Part shown: positions 1 to 9,461 of the stretch, piece by piece
Numbering within the stretch: position 1 is the first letter of the stretch
Layout of the letters: every line of letters begins with the position of its first letter
DNA from: Thauera aminoaromatica S2
GTDB lineage: Bacteria > Pseudomonadota > Gammaproteobacteria > Burkholderiales > Rhodocyclaceae
Assembly (NCBI RefSeq): GCF_000310185.1
Contig: NZ_AMXD01000015.1
Span: 1 to 44,767, forward strand
DNA length: 44,767 nt
Direction of reading: 5' to 3'
The notes under the pieces: model-generated
Seen by the model: the letters and a program-made list of their open reading frames with translations, nothing else
What the model was told of the DNA's origin: nothing
Database searches by the model: none
Position numbers and translations under genes: made by a program

Positions 1-2
1 AA

Positions 3-1490
3 CATGCGGCGACGCCCGCCGCGCCGCTCGGCGCCGCGAACGCCACCGCGGCCGCAGCGCCTGCCGCACCCGCGGCTGCGGCCGAAGGGGAGCGCAAGAT
101 CCTCTATTACCGCAACCCGATGGGTCTGCCCGACACCTCGCCGGTGCCGAAGAAGGACTCGATGGGCATGGACTACATCCCGGTCTATGCCGACGACAAG
201 CCGGACGACAGCGGCACGGTGGTGGTGAGCCCGGCGCGCATCCAGACCCTGGGCGTGAAGACCGCCGCGGTGGAGCTGCGCGCGGTGGATTCGGCCGTGC
301 GTGCCAGCGGCCGCATCGAGATCGACGAGCGCACCCAGGTCGTGGTGGCGCCGCGCTTCGAGGGCTGGATCGAGCGCCTGCATGTGAATGCGGTCGGCGA
401 CCCGGTGAAGAAGGGGCAGCCGCTCTTTACCGCCTACAGCCCGGAACTGCAATCGACTGGCGAGGAGTTGCGCATCGCCGAGCGTCTTGCCCGCCAGAGC
501 GCCACTGAGGATCCGGTCGCGAGCGAATCCGCGCGGCGTCTGGCCGAGGCGACGCGTGCGCGCCTGCGCAATCTGGAGGTGGCGGGCCAGGCCGGCGCAC
601 GCCAGGTCTTCCACGCACCGGTGAGCGGCGTCGTGCTGGAGAAGGAAGCCATCCAGGGCGGCCGCTTCATGCCCGGCGAGGCGCTGTTCCGCATCGCCGA
701 CCTGTCGAAGGTGTGGATCATCGCCGACGTCTATGAACAGGATCTCGCCCGGGTGCAACCCGGCCAGCGTGCGCAGGTCACGCTCGAGGCGTACCCCGGC
801 CGCAGCTTCGAGGCGCGGGTAGGCTATCTGTATCCGACGCTCGACGCCGCCACCCGCAGTACCCGGGTACGGCTCGAACTGGACAACGCTGAGGGCCTGC
901 TGCGCCCGGGGATGTTCGCCCAGGTCGCCCTGGCGGCGGGCGACCCAGCGCCGAAGGCGGTGGTGCCCAGCTCGGCGATCATCGACGATGGCGCGCGTCG
1001 GGTCGTGCTGCTCGCGCTTGGCGAAGGGCGCTTCAGGCCGCAGCCGGTGAAGCTGGGCGCGCGCGGCCGGGATGTGGTCGAGGTGCTCGAAGGCGTCGCG
1101 GCGGGGGATCGCGTGGTGGTTTCGGCCAACTTCCTGATCGACTCGGAGAGCCAGCTCAAGGCGGCGCTCTCCAATCTGGTCGAACCCGGGGCCGGCGATC
1201 AGGCTCGAGCGAGCCCGACCCGTTACGAAACCCAAGGGACGTTCGATGCCCTCGATGCCGAAACGGGCAGCGTGACGATGACGCATGGCGAGATCCCTGC
1301 CCTGCAGTGGCCGGCGATGACCATGGACTTCAAGCTTGCCGATCCGGCGCTGGTGAAGGACATCGCCCCAGGCACGCTGGTGCGCTTCGTGTTCGAGGCC
1401 GGCGAGCCGGGCGAGTACATCGTCACCGGCATCGAGCCAATTGCGAGCAGCGCGGCGGCACCGGCCGCCGCCGGCCATGCGGGGCACTGA
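3..1490 (+). CDS. cusB: CusB-type RND efflux periplasmic adaptor with C-terminal CusF domain, 5' partial
   Basis: Periplasmic membrane-fusion subunit of a Cu(I)/Ag(I) tripartite efflux pump, linking the inner-membrane RND pump to the outer-membrane channel. The frame is already open at base 3, so the start lies upstream. The first visible part is an Ala-rich linker, followed by a heavy-metal-binding segment (KILYYRNPMGLPDTSP ... DSMGMDYIPVY) typical of CusB. A lipoyl/barrel-sandwich hairpin region and beta-barrel follow (VWIIADVYEQDLARVQPGQ). The last 80 or so residues form a CusF-like copper chaperone domain (VTMTHGEIPALQWPAMTMDF), so adaptor and chaperone are fused. An internal ATG at 120 is not the natural start because the metal-binding segment precedes it. 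cusA starts 1 base after the stop, so the two are an operon. Family assignment is firm; the exact metal is inferred from CusA. Confidence 0.93.
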   Translation, partial: HAATPAAPLGAANATAAAAPAAPAAAAEGERKILYYRNPMGLPDTSPVPKKDSMGMDYIPVYADDKPDDSGTVVVSPARIQTLGVKTAAVELRAVDSAVRASGRIEIDERTQVVVAPRFEGWIERLHVNAVGDPVKKGQPLFTAYSPELQSTGEELRIAERLARQSATEDPVASESARRLAEATRARLRNLEVAGQAGARQVFHAPVSGVVLEKEAIQGGRFMPGEALFRIADLSKVWIIADVYEQDLARVQPGQRAQVTLEAYPGRSFEARVGYLYPTLDAATRSTRVRLELDNAEGLLRPGMFAQVALAAGDPAPKAVVPSSAIIDDGARRVVLLALGEGRFRPQPVKLGARGRDVVEVLEGVAAGDRVVVSANFLIDSESQLKAALSNLVEPGAGDQARASPTRYETQGTFDALDAETGSVTMTHGEIPALQWPAMTMDFKLADPALVKDIAPGTLVRFVFEAGEPGEYIVTGIEPIASSAAAPAAAGHAGH

Positions 1491-1491
1491 G

Positions 1492-4400
1492 ATGCACGCC
1501 CCCGTGATGGAACCTTCAAGCGCTGTGCCCACCGACACGGCCGCCAACCCGACAACGGCCGGCCTGCTCGATCGCGTCATCGACTGGTCGGCACGCAACG
1601 TCTTCCTGGTGCTGCTGGCCACGCTGTTCCTGATCGGTGGTGGCGTGTATGCGGTCAAGCACACGCCGCTCGACGCGCTGCCCGACCTGTCCGACGTGCA
1701 GGTGATCGTCTACACCGACTATCCCGGCCAGGCGCCGCAGGTGGTCGAGGACCAGGTCACCTATCCGCTCACCACCTCCATGCTGGCGGTGCCGCGCGCC
1801 AAGGTGGTGCGCGGCTTCTCGATGTTCGGCGCGTCCTACGTGTATGTGATCTTCGAGGACGGCACCGACATCTACTGGGCGCGCTCGCGCGTGCTCGAGT
1901 ACCTGAGCACCGCTGCCGGCCGCCTGCCGCAGGGCGTGGCGCCGCAGATCGGCCCGGACGCGACCGGCGTGGGCTGGGTGTACCAGTACGCGGTGCTCGG
2001 CAAGGACATGAGCCTGGCCGACACGCGCAGCCTGCAGGACTGGTACGTGCGCTACCAGCTCACCAAGGCGCAGGGCGTGTCGGAGGTCGCCAGCATCGGC
2101 GGCTTCGTGCGCGAGTACCAGGTCACGGTCGATCCGCTGCGCCTGGCGGGCTACGGCATCACGCTCGATGCGGTCACGCAGGCGATCCGCGCCTCCAACC
2201 GCGACGTCGGCGGCCGCGTGGTGGAGCTCGCCGAGAAGGAATACATGGTGCGCGGGCGTGGTTACCTGCGCAGCGTGGACGACATCGCCGGCATCGTGCT
2301 CAAGGCCGAGCGCGGCACCCCGGTGCGGGTGGGCGACGTCGCCCGCGTCGAGCTGGTGCCGGCCGAGCGGCGCGGCATCGCCGAGCTCAACGGCGAGGGC
2401 GAGGTGGCCTCGGGCATCGTGATGGCGCGCTTCGGCCAGAACGCGCTCGACGTGATCGCCAACGTCAAGGCCAAGATCGCCGAGATCACGCCGGGCCTGC
2501 CGGCGGGCGCCGAGATCGTGCCGGTCTACGACCGCTCGGAGCTCATCGAGCGCGCGATCGGCAACCTGAAATGGACGCTGCTCGAGGAGAGCCTGATCGT
2601 CGCCGCGGTGTGCGTGATCTTCCTGCTCCATGTGCGCAGCGCACTGGTGGCGATCATCACGCTGCCGCTGGGCATCCTGTTCGCCTTCATCGCCATGCGC
2701 TCGCTCGGGCTGGGCTCGAACATCATGAGCCTGGGCGGCATCGCGATCGCGATCGGAGCGATGGTGGATGCGGCGATCGTGATGATCGAGAACGCGCACA
2801 AGCACATCGAACGCCTGCCCGAGGGCGCCACCCAGCCGCAGCGCGCGGCGGCGATCGTGCTCGCGTGCAAGGAGGTCGGGCCGGCGCTGTTCTTCTCGCT
2901 GCTGATCATCACCGTGTCCTTCCTGCCGGTGTTCGCGCTCGAAGGCCAGGAGGGCCGGCTGTTCTCGCCGCTCGCCTTCACCAAGACCTTCGCCATGGCC
3001 GGGGCCGCGCTGCTGTCGGTGACCCTGGTGCCGGTGCTGATGCTGTTCTTCGTGCGCGGGCGCATCCTGCCCGAGGCGAAGAACCCGGTGAACCGGCTGC
3101 TGATCTGGCTGTACCGCCCGATCATCCAGGGCGTGCTGCGTTTCAAGGTCCTCACGCTCGTGCTCGCCGTGCTGGCGATGGCCGCGACCGTCGTCCCCGC
3201 GCGCCAGATCGGCTCGGAGTTCATGCCGACCTTGAATGAAGGCACGCTGTTCTACATGCCGGCGGCGCTGCCGGGGATGTCGGTGACCGAGGCCGGGCGC
3301 CTGCTCGCCACGACGAACCGCATCATCAAGACCTTCCCCGAGGTGGAATCCGTCTACGGCAAGGCCGGCCGCGCCAACACCGCGACCGACCCGGCGCCGC
3401 TGGAGATGTTCGAGACGGTGATCAACCTGAAGCCGCAGGATCAGTGGCGGCCTGGGATGACCACCGACAAGCTGATCGCCGAGATGGACGCTGCGCTCAA
3501 GTTCCCGGGGCTGGCCAACTCATGGACCATGCCGATCAAGGCGCGCATCGACATGTTGAGCACCGGCATCCGCACCCCGGTGGGGGTGAAGGTCTTCGGC
3601 AAGGACCTGGAGACGCTGGAGAAGGTGGCGCAGGCGGTGGAGGCGGCCGTGCGCAAGTTGCCGGGCGCGAGCAGCGCCTACGCCGAGCGCGTGGCCGGTG
3701 GCTACTACGTGGACATCGTGCCGCGCCGCGACCAGCTCGCGCGCTACGGGCTCACCATCGACATGGTGCAGGACGTGATCGCCACCGCGCTCGGCGGCGA
3801 GATGGTGACGACCACGGTCGAGGGTCTGGAGCGCTACGGCGTGTCGGTACGCTATGCGCGCGGCTTGCGCGACGACCCGGCGCGGCTCGCGTCCGACGTC
3901 TTCGTGCCGACGATGAACGGCCCGATCCCGCTCGGCCAGGTGGCCGAGGTCAAGCTGACGCGTGGCGCCCCGGGCATCCGCACCGAGAACGCGCTGCTCG
4001 CGGCCTACGTGTATGTCGACACCCGCGAGGCCGACCTCGGCGCCTTCGTCAAGCGCGCGCAGCAGGCGGTGGCCGAGGAAGTCGCGTTCCCGCAGGGCTA
4101 TTACGCCACCTGGAGCGGCCAGTTCGAGAACATGGAGCGCGCCAAGGAGAAGATGAAGATCGTCGTGCCGGTGACGCTGGCGCTGATCTTCGTGCTGCTC
4201 TACCTCAACTTCCGCCGGCTCACCGAGACCCTGATCGTGATGCTGTCGGTGCCCTTCGCGCTGGTGGGCGGGGTGTGGCTGATGTGGTGGCTGGGCTACC
4301 AGATGAGCGTGGCGGTGGCGGTGGGCTTCATCGCGCTCGCCGGGGTGGCGGCGGAGACCGGCGTGATCATGCTGATCTACCTGGACCACGCATGGAAGGC

Positions 4401-4731
4401 AGTCTGCGCGCGCAGGCAGGCCGAGGGCCGCGCGGCCGGCATCGCTGATCTCTACGCGGCGATCATGGAAGGCGCGGTCGAGCGCGTGCGGCCGAAGATG
4501 ATGACCGTGGTGGCGATCATGGCCGGCCTGTTGCCCATCATGTGGAGTACCGGCACCGGCGCCGAGGTGATGAGCCGCATCGCCGCGCCGATGGTGGGCG
4601 GCATGGTGTCCTCGACCTTGCTGACGCTGGCGGTGATCCCGGCGCTCTATGCGCTGGTCAAGCAGTGGGAGCTGCGCCGCAGCGCCAGGCACGCACCCGC
4701 GCAGGCGCTGGCCACGGTGTCGGATCTGTAA
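1492..4731 (+). CDS. cusA: CusA-type Cu(I)/Ag(I) RND efflux pump
   Basis: Inner-membrane heavy-metal RND (HME) proton antiporter, 1079 residues from ATG 1492; an alternative ATG is at 1507. The sequence is CusA-like throughout: an N-terminal membrane segment, then PLDALPDLSDVQVIVYTDYP, GPDATGVGWVYQYA, and the proton-relay motif GAMVDAAIVMIENAHKHIE in the central membrane bundle. Met589 (FYMP), Met639 (APLEM) and Met688 (IDMLSTGI) have exactly the 50- and 49-residue spacing of the copper triad M573/M623/M672 of E. coli CusA, which supports monovalent copper/silver as substrate rather than the zinc/cobalt of CzcA. The C terminus keeps the EVMSRIAAPM motif. It follows cusB directly. No cusC-like outer-membrane gene is visible; it may lie upstream of the window. 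Intact. Confidence 0.96.
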   Translation: MHAPVMEPSSAVPTDTAANPTTAGLLDRVIDWSARNVFLVLLATLFLIGGGVYAVKHTPLDALPDLSDVQVIVYTDYPGQAPQVVEDQVTYPLTTSMLAVPRAKVVRGFSMFGASYVYVIFEDGTDIYWARSRVLEYLSTAAGRLPQGVAPQIGPDATGVGWVYQYAVLGKDMSLADTRSLQDWYVRYQLTKAQGVSEVASIGGFVREYQVTVDPLRLAGYGITLDAVTQAIRASNRDVGGRVVELAEKEYMVRGRGYLRSVDDIAGIVLKAERGTPVRVGDVARVELVPAERRGIAELNGEGEVASGIVMARFGQNALDVIANVKAKIAEITPGLPAGAEIVPVYDRSELIERAIGNLKWTLLEESLIVAAVCVIFLLHVRSALVAIITLPLGILFAFIAMRSLGLGSNIMSLGGIAIAIGAMVDAAIVMIENAHKHIERLPEGATQPQRAAAIVLACKEVGPALFFSLLIITVSFLPVFALEGQEGRLFSPLAFTKTFAMAGAALLSVTLVPVLMLFFVRGRILPEAKNPVNRLLIWLYRPIIQGVLRFKVLTLVLAVLAMAATVVPARQIGSEFMPTLNEGTLFYMPAALPGMSVTEAGRLLATTNRIIKTFPEVESVYGKAGRANTATDPAPLEMFETVINLKPQDQWRPGMTTDKLIAEMDAALKFPGLANSWTMPIKARIDMLSTGIRTPVGVKVFGKDLETLEKVAQAVEAAVRKLPGASSAYAERVAGGYYVDIVPRRDQLARYGLTIDMVQDVIATALGGEMVTTTVEGLERYGVSVRYARGLRDDPARLASDVFVPTMNGPIPLGQVAEVKLTRGAPGIRTENALLAAYVYVDTREADLGAFVKRAQQAVAEEVAFPQGYYATWSGQFENMERAKEKMKIVVPVTLALIFVLLYLNFRRLTETLIVMLSVPFALVGGVWLMWWLGYQMSVAVAVGFIALAGVAAETGVIMLIYLDHAWKAVCARRQAEGRAAGIADLYAAIMEGAVERVRPKMMTVVAIMAGLLPIMWSTGTGAEVMSRIAAPMVGGMVSSTLLTLAVIPALYALVKQWELRRSARHAPAQALATVSDL

Positions 4732-4910
4732 TGCAGCGGTCAGTGGTGCGACCGCATCATGGGCGCAGGCTGTTTCCAAGGCTCCATCGCCGGGTTACCG
4801 CTGAACATCATGAAGACCATGGCGATGCTTGCCCGGCGGAAATCCCTGCGAAGATCCTTCAGTACCCGGTGTCGCCGGACTGCTCGACGCCGCCCGGCCG
4901 TTTCAGTCCC

Positions 4911-5456
4911 GAGCCCGCTTCATAAGGATGCCGATCGACATGAAGACCCTGAAAATCCTCTGGCAGCGACTCGTCACGCCGGAAGGCGACACCTGCGAGC
5001 GCTGCGGCAGCACGCACGATGCCATCGTCCAGGTCATGCCCACGCTGCGGGACGTGCTGCGGCCGTTGGGCATCATGCCCGTCCTGGAGACGCGGGAGAT
5101 CGCGCTCGACGCCTTCAAGGGCATGCCTTCGGAATCGAACCGGATCTGGATCGCCGGGCGCTCGATCGAGGACTGGCTCGACGCGAGCGTCGGCAAGAGC
5201 ACCTGCTGCTCGGCCTGTGGCGGGGCGGAGTGCCGGACGCTGGAGATCGGCAGCGAGACCTTCGAGGCGATTCCCGAACAACTGATCCTGAAGGCCGCGC
5301 TGCTGGCCGCAGCCGCATCCCTCGGCGCTGGCGGCGACGAAGGGTCCGGCTGCTGTGTCCAGCAGCCAGGCTGCCGTCCCGGCGCTTGATCAGCGGACGC
5401 CCGAAATGCGGCGACCCGACCCGCTCGGCAGGTTTCTCTTTGCCCTCATCAGTCTC
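4911..5456 (+). repeat. Direct repeat DR1 (546 bp), left copy
   Basis: This stretch matches 23419-23964 without any insertion or deletion (constant offset 18508), with about ten mismatches by eye. It covers the whole DUF2703 gene, about 30 bases upstream and about 65 bases downstream. Similarity stops abruptly on both sides, so the boundaries are sharp. The repeats are direct and flank the catabolic block. They could be two insertions of one small mobile segment, or the scar of a duplication. Confidence 0.95.
4940..5389 (+). CDS. DUF2703 family cysteine-rich protein, copy 1
   Basis: A 149-residue protein of unknown function that fits the DUF2703 family from memory of its pattern. It has an N-terminal MKTLKILWQRLV strand, a CERC pair at residues 19-22, a central IWIAGRSIEDWLDA segment, a Cys-rich CCSACGGAEC stretch and a C-terminal CCVQQPGC. 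The cysteine pairs suggest metal or thiol chemistry, but no activity should be claimed. ATG 4940 was chosen because AAGGA at 4924-4928 lies 11 bases upstream; an in-frame ATG at 4928 overlaps that site. It lies 208 bp after cusA on the same strand, which hints at a metal-stress link. Copy 2 at 23448 differs at seven bases in the coding part, only two changing residues (Thr to Ala, Ala to Val). Confidence 0.8.
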   Translation: MKTLKILWQRLVTPEGDTCERCGSTHDAIVQVMPTLRDVLRPLGIMPVLETREIALDAFKGMPSESNRIWIAGRSIEDWLDASVGKSTCCSACGGAECRTLEIGSETFEAIPEQLILKAALLAAAASLGAGGDEGSGCCVQQPGCRPGA

Positions 5457-5515
5457 ACGGCCGTGGCGGTGGTGGCGTTGGCGGTGATGTCGGAGTACGC
5501 GCCGGCGCGGTCGCC
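5406..5515 (+). pseudogene. Possible small membrane-protein ORF cut by the IS end
   Basis: After the DUF2703 stop an open frame begins MRRPDPLGRFLFALISL and continues into a hydrophobic stretch (TAVAVVALAVM), like a single membrane segment. The IS terminal repeat starts at 5516, so anything beyond that is IS sequence. In the right-hand repeat the same frame changes after ISL. It may never have been a gene. Confidence 0.2.
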
Positions 5516-7407
5516 CCCGACTTTGACACCACCAAGTCACACGCCCCGCCACATGGCGCGCAGCGCAAGGCGTCCGACGAGGGGCCGGAAACGGGCGTGT
5601 ATCTATGTGGGAGTCGCGCTCAATCGAGCTTGAGGATGGCCGGCGTCGGCATGATCTTCAATGCTTTCAGTCGGTTGGCTGCTTACGTCGTCGGCTCGGT
5701 GATCTGCCAGACGGTGCCGTTGGGGCTGGACAATTGCGCAAGCTGGATGCGCCTGAGATCGTCGCGGATGTTGCGCCAAGTGTCCTGGCAGGCGTGCTCG
5801 ATCACGCGCTCCAGGAGCAATGCCAGCACCGTGATCGCTATATGGGCGTGGATGCGGTGCGGCGCCCAGTTGAACATGGGGCGCATGCGCAGGCCGCCCT
5901 TCATCGTGCGCCAGGCCTCTTCGACTCGCTGCTGCTGCTTGTAGCCGAGCGCCATGTCCTCGGCGGTGAGGGTGTCGTCGTTGCTGTGGACGACGAACTT
6001 GCCGTCGAAACGTTCGAGCTCGGCGATGCCCTGGCGGTCGATCGCCAGGCCGTGCTTGGTCTCTTTCAAGAAGCGCCTGTAGCGCGCATACGCGCTTGCT
6101 GTGTCCGCCCTCGTCCTGATCGGCCAGGCAGGCGAGTTCGGCCTCGAGCTCAAGGATGCGCTCGGCGCGATAGGTGCGCTGTCGATGGGCCTCCTGTGGG
6201 TTGAAGCACACTGCATAGCGCCGCCGCCTACGACGACCTCCTTGACTTCGAGGTTGTCGGCTATCTTGCGGTAGCGGCCCGGGCGCAATAGCACCGCTTC
6301 GGTGACCTCGTCGCCACGGCGCATCGGAATCGCCTCAGGTACTTGCCGCCGCCCTTCGCGAGCGCCTGGAAGTTCGCCTGCGAGACCATCCCGGCGTCAC
6401 CGACGAACAGGCTGCAGGTGAGCTGCCAGCCCTTCAGATCTTCCTTGACCCGGGCCACCGTGGTGACATTGACGGTGTCGCCCTGAAACACCCAGTGGCG
6501 CACCGCAAAGCCGTCGCGCGTGACCGCCAAGCCGACCACGATCTGCGGCGCATCGCCCCGCCCGTTTGCTGTAACCGCGCTTGCGGGGCGCCACGTAGCG
6601 CTTGGCGCCGGCCGCGACGCTACCCTGCATCTGGCCATCAAGGTCGCCCGCATCCTCGTTGTCGATCTCGAAGTGCAATGAGGTGGTGTCGTAGAACACG
6701 ATCTCCACGTCTAGGCTCAACAGGTCGGCGACCTGGAAGAAGATCGCCTGCTCGATGGCGGCCTTGTTCGCCTCGAGGAAGTCCATCGCGCGGTAGAGCT
6801 GGTGCAGCGCCAGGGCCTGCGTGCCTTCGATATGCACCTCCTCCTCGAGCTACTGTTCATGACAGTAGAGTTTGGAGCCCGGCGCACAGGCGCGATTGGC
6901 CACCAGCGCGAACAAGGCCCGCTCCAACTCGAAGCCGAAGCGCCGCCCCTCGGCCTGCGCACGTACGATGGCGTCGATCCCGAGCCGCCGCCAAACTGCC
7001 TCAAGCGCATGCACATCGCCATAGGGCCAGGCGCACACCAGCTGCCAGCCCGGATCGTCGGCAACGATGGTCTCGGGCGAGCATCGGCGCAGGATACTCT
7101 TGGCAAGACGGCGCAGCCGCTCAATGACCTCCGGATCGTCTGCACGGCCGCAGTTGAACACGATCCGGGCCTGTGAGCGCCCCTTCGAGGCATCCCACAC
7201 GTTCTCAGCCAGTTGCAGGTAGGTGATCTCCCGTCCGTCGGCCCGCTTCTGTTTGCTCTGTCTCAGGTACATGTGCAGCACAGTAGCGGCTTCACGGCCG
7301 AAAAATCAACAATCCATGTATCTAGGATTTTGGCGCATCATCGCCCGGAAACCCGCGCCGTTGCTGGAGGTGGGGCGGAAATGTGCCTTGGAAGTGTCAA
7401 AGTCGGG
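5516..7407 (-). mobile_element. IS1634-family-like insertion sequence, decayed
   Basis: The ends are defined by matching terminal inverted repeats. The left end reads CCCGACTTTGACAC from 5516, and the reverse complement of 7394-7407 gives the same 14 bases. Similarity continues beyond (CCAAG-CACA on both sides). The element is 1892 bp, a usual size for this family. It holds one broken transposase gene on the minus strand. The flanks do not form a target duplication: the right flank is inside the aldehyde dehydrogenase gene, while the left flank is sequence next to DR1 that does not continue that gene. This implies a deletion or rearrangement adjacent to the IS after insertion. Confidence 0.85.
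5683..7281 (-). pseudogene. IS1634-family transposase, multiple frameshifts
   Basis: Read on the minus strand, transposase segments appear in order but in changing frames. The N terminus is at 7281-6850 (MYLRQSKQKRADGREITYL, then ARIVFNCGRAD). The DDE-core portion follows at 6837-6560 (VEIVFYDTTSLHFE), then ALAVTRDG-like and LFVGDAGMVS segments at 6600-6330. The C-terminal part is at 6324-5683 (FDGKFVVHSNDD, RVEEAWRTMKGGLRMRP). At least four frame changes and a stop near 6850 break it, so it cannot be active in cis. The VFYDTTS and VGDAGM segments carry what should be the first two catalytic Asp residues, and the late RVEEAWRTMK segment the Glu, by family analogy. Confidence 0.85.
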
Positions 7408-8709
7408 TTCGATCCTGCGGGCGAAAGCGAGTCCACGCGCACTATCCCGTGTCCATACGGAGGAACCCAAGCCGTACTCGCTGTCATTGGCCCAAGCGAG
7501 TACCTGCTCCTCGGAATCGTAAGCAACGACCGGGATGATTGGGCCGAATTGCTCACGTGAGGTGGTCTGCGCTTCGTGCGCCACGTCGCTAACGACGTGG
7601 GGGAGGACGTAGTAGCCATTGTCCCACTGGTCAGGCTCGAGCCTGCGGCCGAGCTCCACCACCTTTGCGGGGCCGGACTTAGCCCCATCGATAAACTTGC
7701 ACACACGCTCGTACTGAGCCTTGTTGTTCAAGGGGCCGAGCGTTGCCTCCGGGTTCAACCCATGTCCCACCTTGTACTCGGATACGCGTTGGCACAAAGC
7801 GTCTACAAACCTGCGGTAGGACGCACGTGGAACATAGATGCGCTTTACCGCGAAACAAATCTGGCCGCTGCGTGTGAAGATCCCCGGCAACATCCGGTCC
7901 AGCGTGGCGTCGAGGTCTGCATCGTCGAGGACGATTGCCGGATCGTTACCACCGAGTTCGAGGGTGATGTTTTTTATCGTGTTGGCTGCGCCGGTCATGA
8001 TGTGACGTGCGGTCGCTGTTCCGCCGGTGAAGGCTACCTTGCGGACAAGGGGGTGGGTTGTCAGCGCTTGGCCCACTTCGACATCCCCTTGGACTACGTT
8101 GATTACGCCTTCGGGGAAAAACATGCTCAATCGCTCGATCAGCAGGGTCAGTGCTCCTGCTGCGAAGGGGGATGGCTTGAGGACCAGCGTGTTTCCTGTC
8201 GCAAGCGCAGGAGCGAGCTTCATCATCGTCAGCACCACCGGCATGTTCCAAGGCACGATGGCTGAGACTACGCCACGCGGATCCTTCTCTATGCTGATGA
8301 AGCTCTGTTCCTCGTCGTGCGTGACAGGGTTGAAGAAGCGCTCCGCGAGATCGGCGGTGTGACTCAGCACTCCGTATCCCAGCGCAAAATCGGCCTGAGC
8401 CTCCCATGACACGCCTCCGTGTTCGCGAACAAGGAGGGGGCCAAGTTCGGCCGAGTTGGCTTGGACAAGCGCAGCAGCCTTCGCAAGTGATGCCGCACGC
8501 TGAGCCACCGGCGTGTCTCGCCAGCCCGGGAAGGCTCGATAGGCCTGTTGGACTGCCAGGTCTACATCTGCCGCCGTACCGATAGCAATTCGCGACGCTA
8601 CCGAGTCCAGGCGGCCCGGGTCATAGTGCGCGCGGTACTGATCTGCAGTGGCTCCACTAAACAGATGGCCTATGGCAGGCGGGGTGAAAGGCTGCATTTT
8701 TGTGTTCAT
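7306..8709 (-). pseudogene. Aldehyde dehydrogenase, C terminus replaced by IS sequence
   Basis: NAD(P)-dependent aldehyde dehydrogenase superfamily, oxidising an aldehyde to the acid. Genuine sequence runs from ATG 8709 (GGAGAG upstream) to about 7408, about 434 codons, where the IS terminal repeat begins. The last 34 codons to the stop at 7306 are IS-derived. Visible motifs are VPWNMPVVLTMMKLAPALATGNT (cofactor site), FTGGTAT, the general-base Glu in LELGGNDPA and the catalytic Cys in RSGQICFAVKR. The usual C-terminal 45-50 residues (the G-G-x-K-x-S-G region) are missing, so a working enzyme is unlikely. It is the last gene of the leftward operon that begins with the Had-like gene, and its start lies 117 bp after the zinc-ribbon gene. 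The native substrate is unknown. Confidence 0.85.
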
Positions 8710-8826
8710 CTCGTGTCTCTCCGTCGATGATTGGGGGCGCTGTTTTGCTGGCGGAGCGCTCCTCTTGCAGCCCGGGTGCGTCGAAGCGTGCGGCAGTGAG
8801 GTTGGACGGGTTCGGTCCCCGTCGCA

Positions 8827-9057
8827 TCAGGGGGCAGAGGGCATGTTATTGGGGCCTAGGCCGGTCTGGACGCCGGCCTTCAGCTCGGCTTTCCGCCTGT
8901 CGCTGAACTCGGCCAAGGCACATGCGAATTCCGTCTGGGCTTCCGCGGAGATCGGTGCTCCACACTCGTAGCATGCGCTCTTGATGCGGTCGACCCAGCG
9001 GCAGCCACAGTTGTCGCAGGCGAGCTCTGGAGCGCCGCGGGGATTGGTGAAGATCAT
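8827..9057 (-). CDS. Small zinc-ribbon-like protein (76 aa)
   Basis: A 76-residue protein with two Cys pairs near its N terminus, LACDNCGCRWVDRI and SACYECGAP, i.e. CxxC-(about 15)-CxxC, the layout of a zinc ribbon or rubredoxin-like knuckle. The rest is a charged helix. Its ATG overlaps the stop of the preceding gene in an ATGA arrangement, so translation is probably coupled, which argues that it is real. Position between a flavoenzyme and an aldehyde dehydrogenase suggests an accessory or scaffold role, or possibly an electron-transfer role. I do not recognise a named family. Confidence 0.7.
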   Translation of the reverse strand: MIFTNPRGAPELACDNCGCRWVDRIKSACYECGAPISAEAQTEFACALAEFSDRRKAELKAGVQTGLGPNNMPSAP

Positions 9058-9461
9058 CGGCAGGCCCCCATGAATGCAAAGCCCAGCGCTTCAAGCAACT
9101 CCTCGTAGCCGAGGGCTTCTAGGTCGCAACGCCTGCGCAGCATGTAGCAAACGACCTCGCCGGAGCGAATTCCAGCACGCAGCACATCGAACAGCCCATT
9201 CCGGGCTACGGCAACGATGTCGCCCAAGGCCGAATCGTTGGCAGCCATTAGCAAGTCCACCCCTGCATTGGCGTACCCGGGAAACGTGGCTAGGCAAGCC
9301 CCAGGGCCGCCTGCAGCAGCCTCCCACACGAGCATCTGCGCCGGTGCCGAGCGCGCGATAAGGCCGATCCGGGCCCCCTCATCCAGGGCCTGGAACAGCT
9401 CTGGTCGAGCCGCTGCGGCAGCCCGCCAAGCCTGCGGATCGGGAAGCGCGGCGCTATTCAT
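9054..9461 (-). CDS. Uncharacterised 135-aa protein of the Had/OYE operon
   Basis: A 135-residue, mostly helical, Ala/Leu-rich protein with no signal peptide and no clear membrane segment. Segments include MLVWEAAAGGPGACLATFPGYANAGVD near the middle and a C-terminal CDLEALGYEELLEALGF. Both ends are coupled by four-base ATGA overlaps, to the upstream OYE-type flavoenzyme (stop 9458-9460) and the downstream zinc-ribbon gene (start 9057). This tight packing says the three products are made together, perhaps in fixed ratio. I do not recognise the family and give no function; a small subunit or chaperone of the flavoenzyme is one possibility. Confidence 0.72.
   Translation of the reverse strand: MNSAALPDPQAWRAAAAARPELFQALDEGARIGLIARSAPAQMLVWEAAAGGPGACLATFPGYANAGVDLLMAANDSALGDIVAVARNGLFDVLRAGIRSGEVVCYMLRRRCDLEALGYEELLEALGFAFMGACR

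Noticed and set aside
1516-2805. 429-codon minus-strand frame inside cusA
   Set aside because: Antisense shadow; His/Asp/Arg-rich nonsense translation, and cusA motifs fully account for the stretch.
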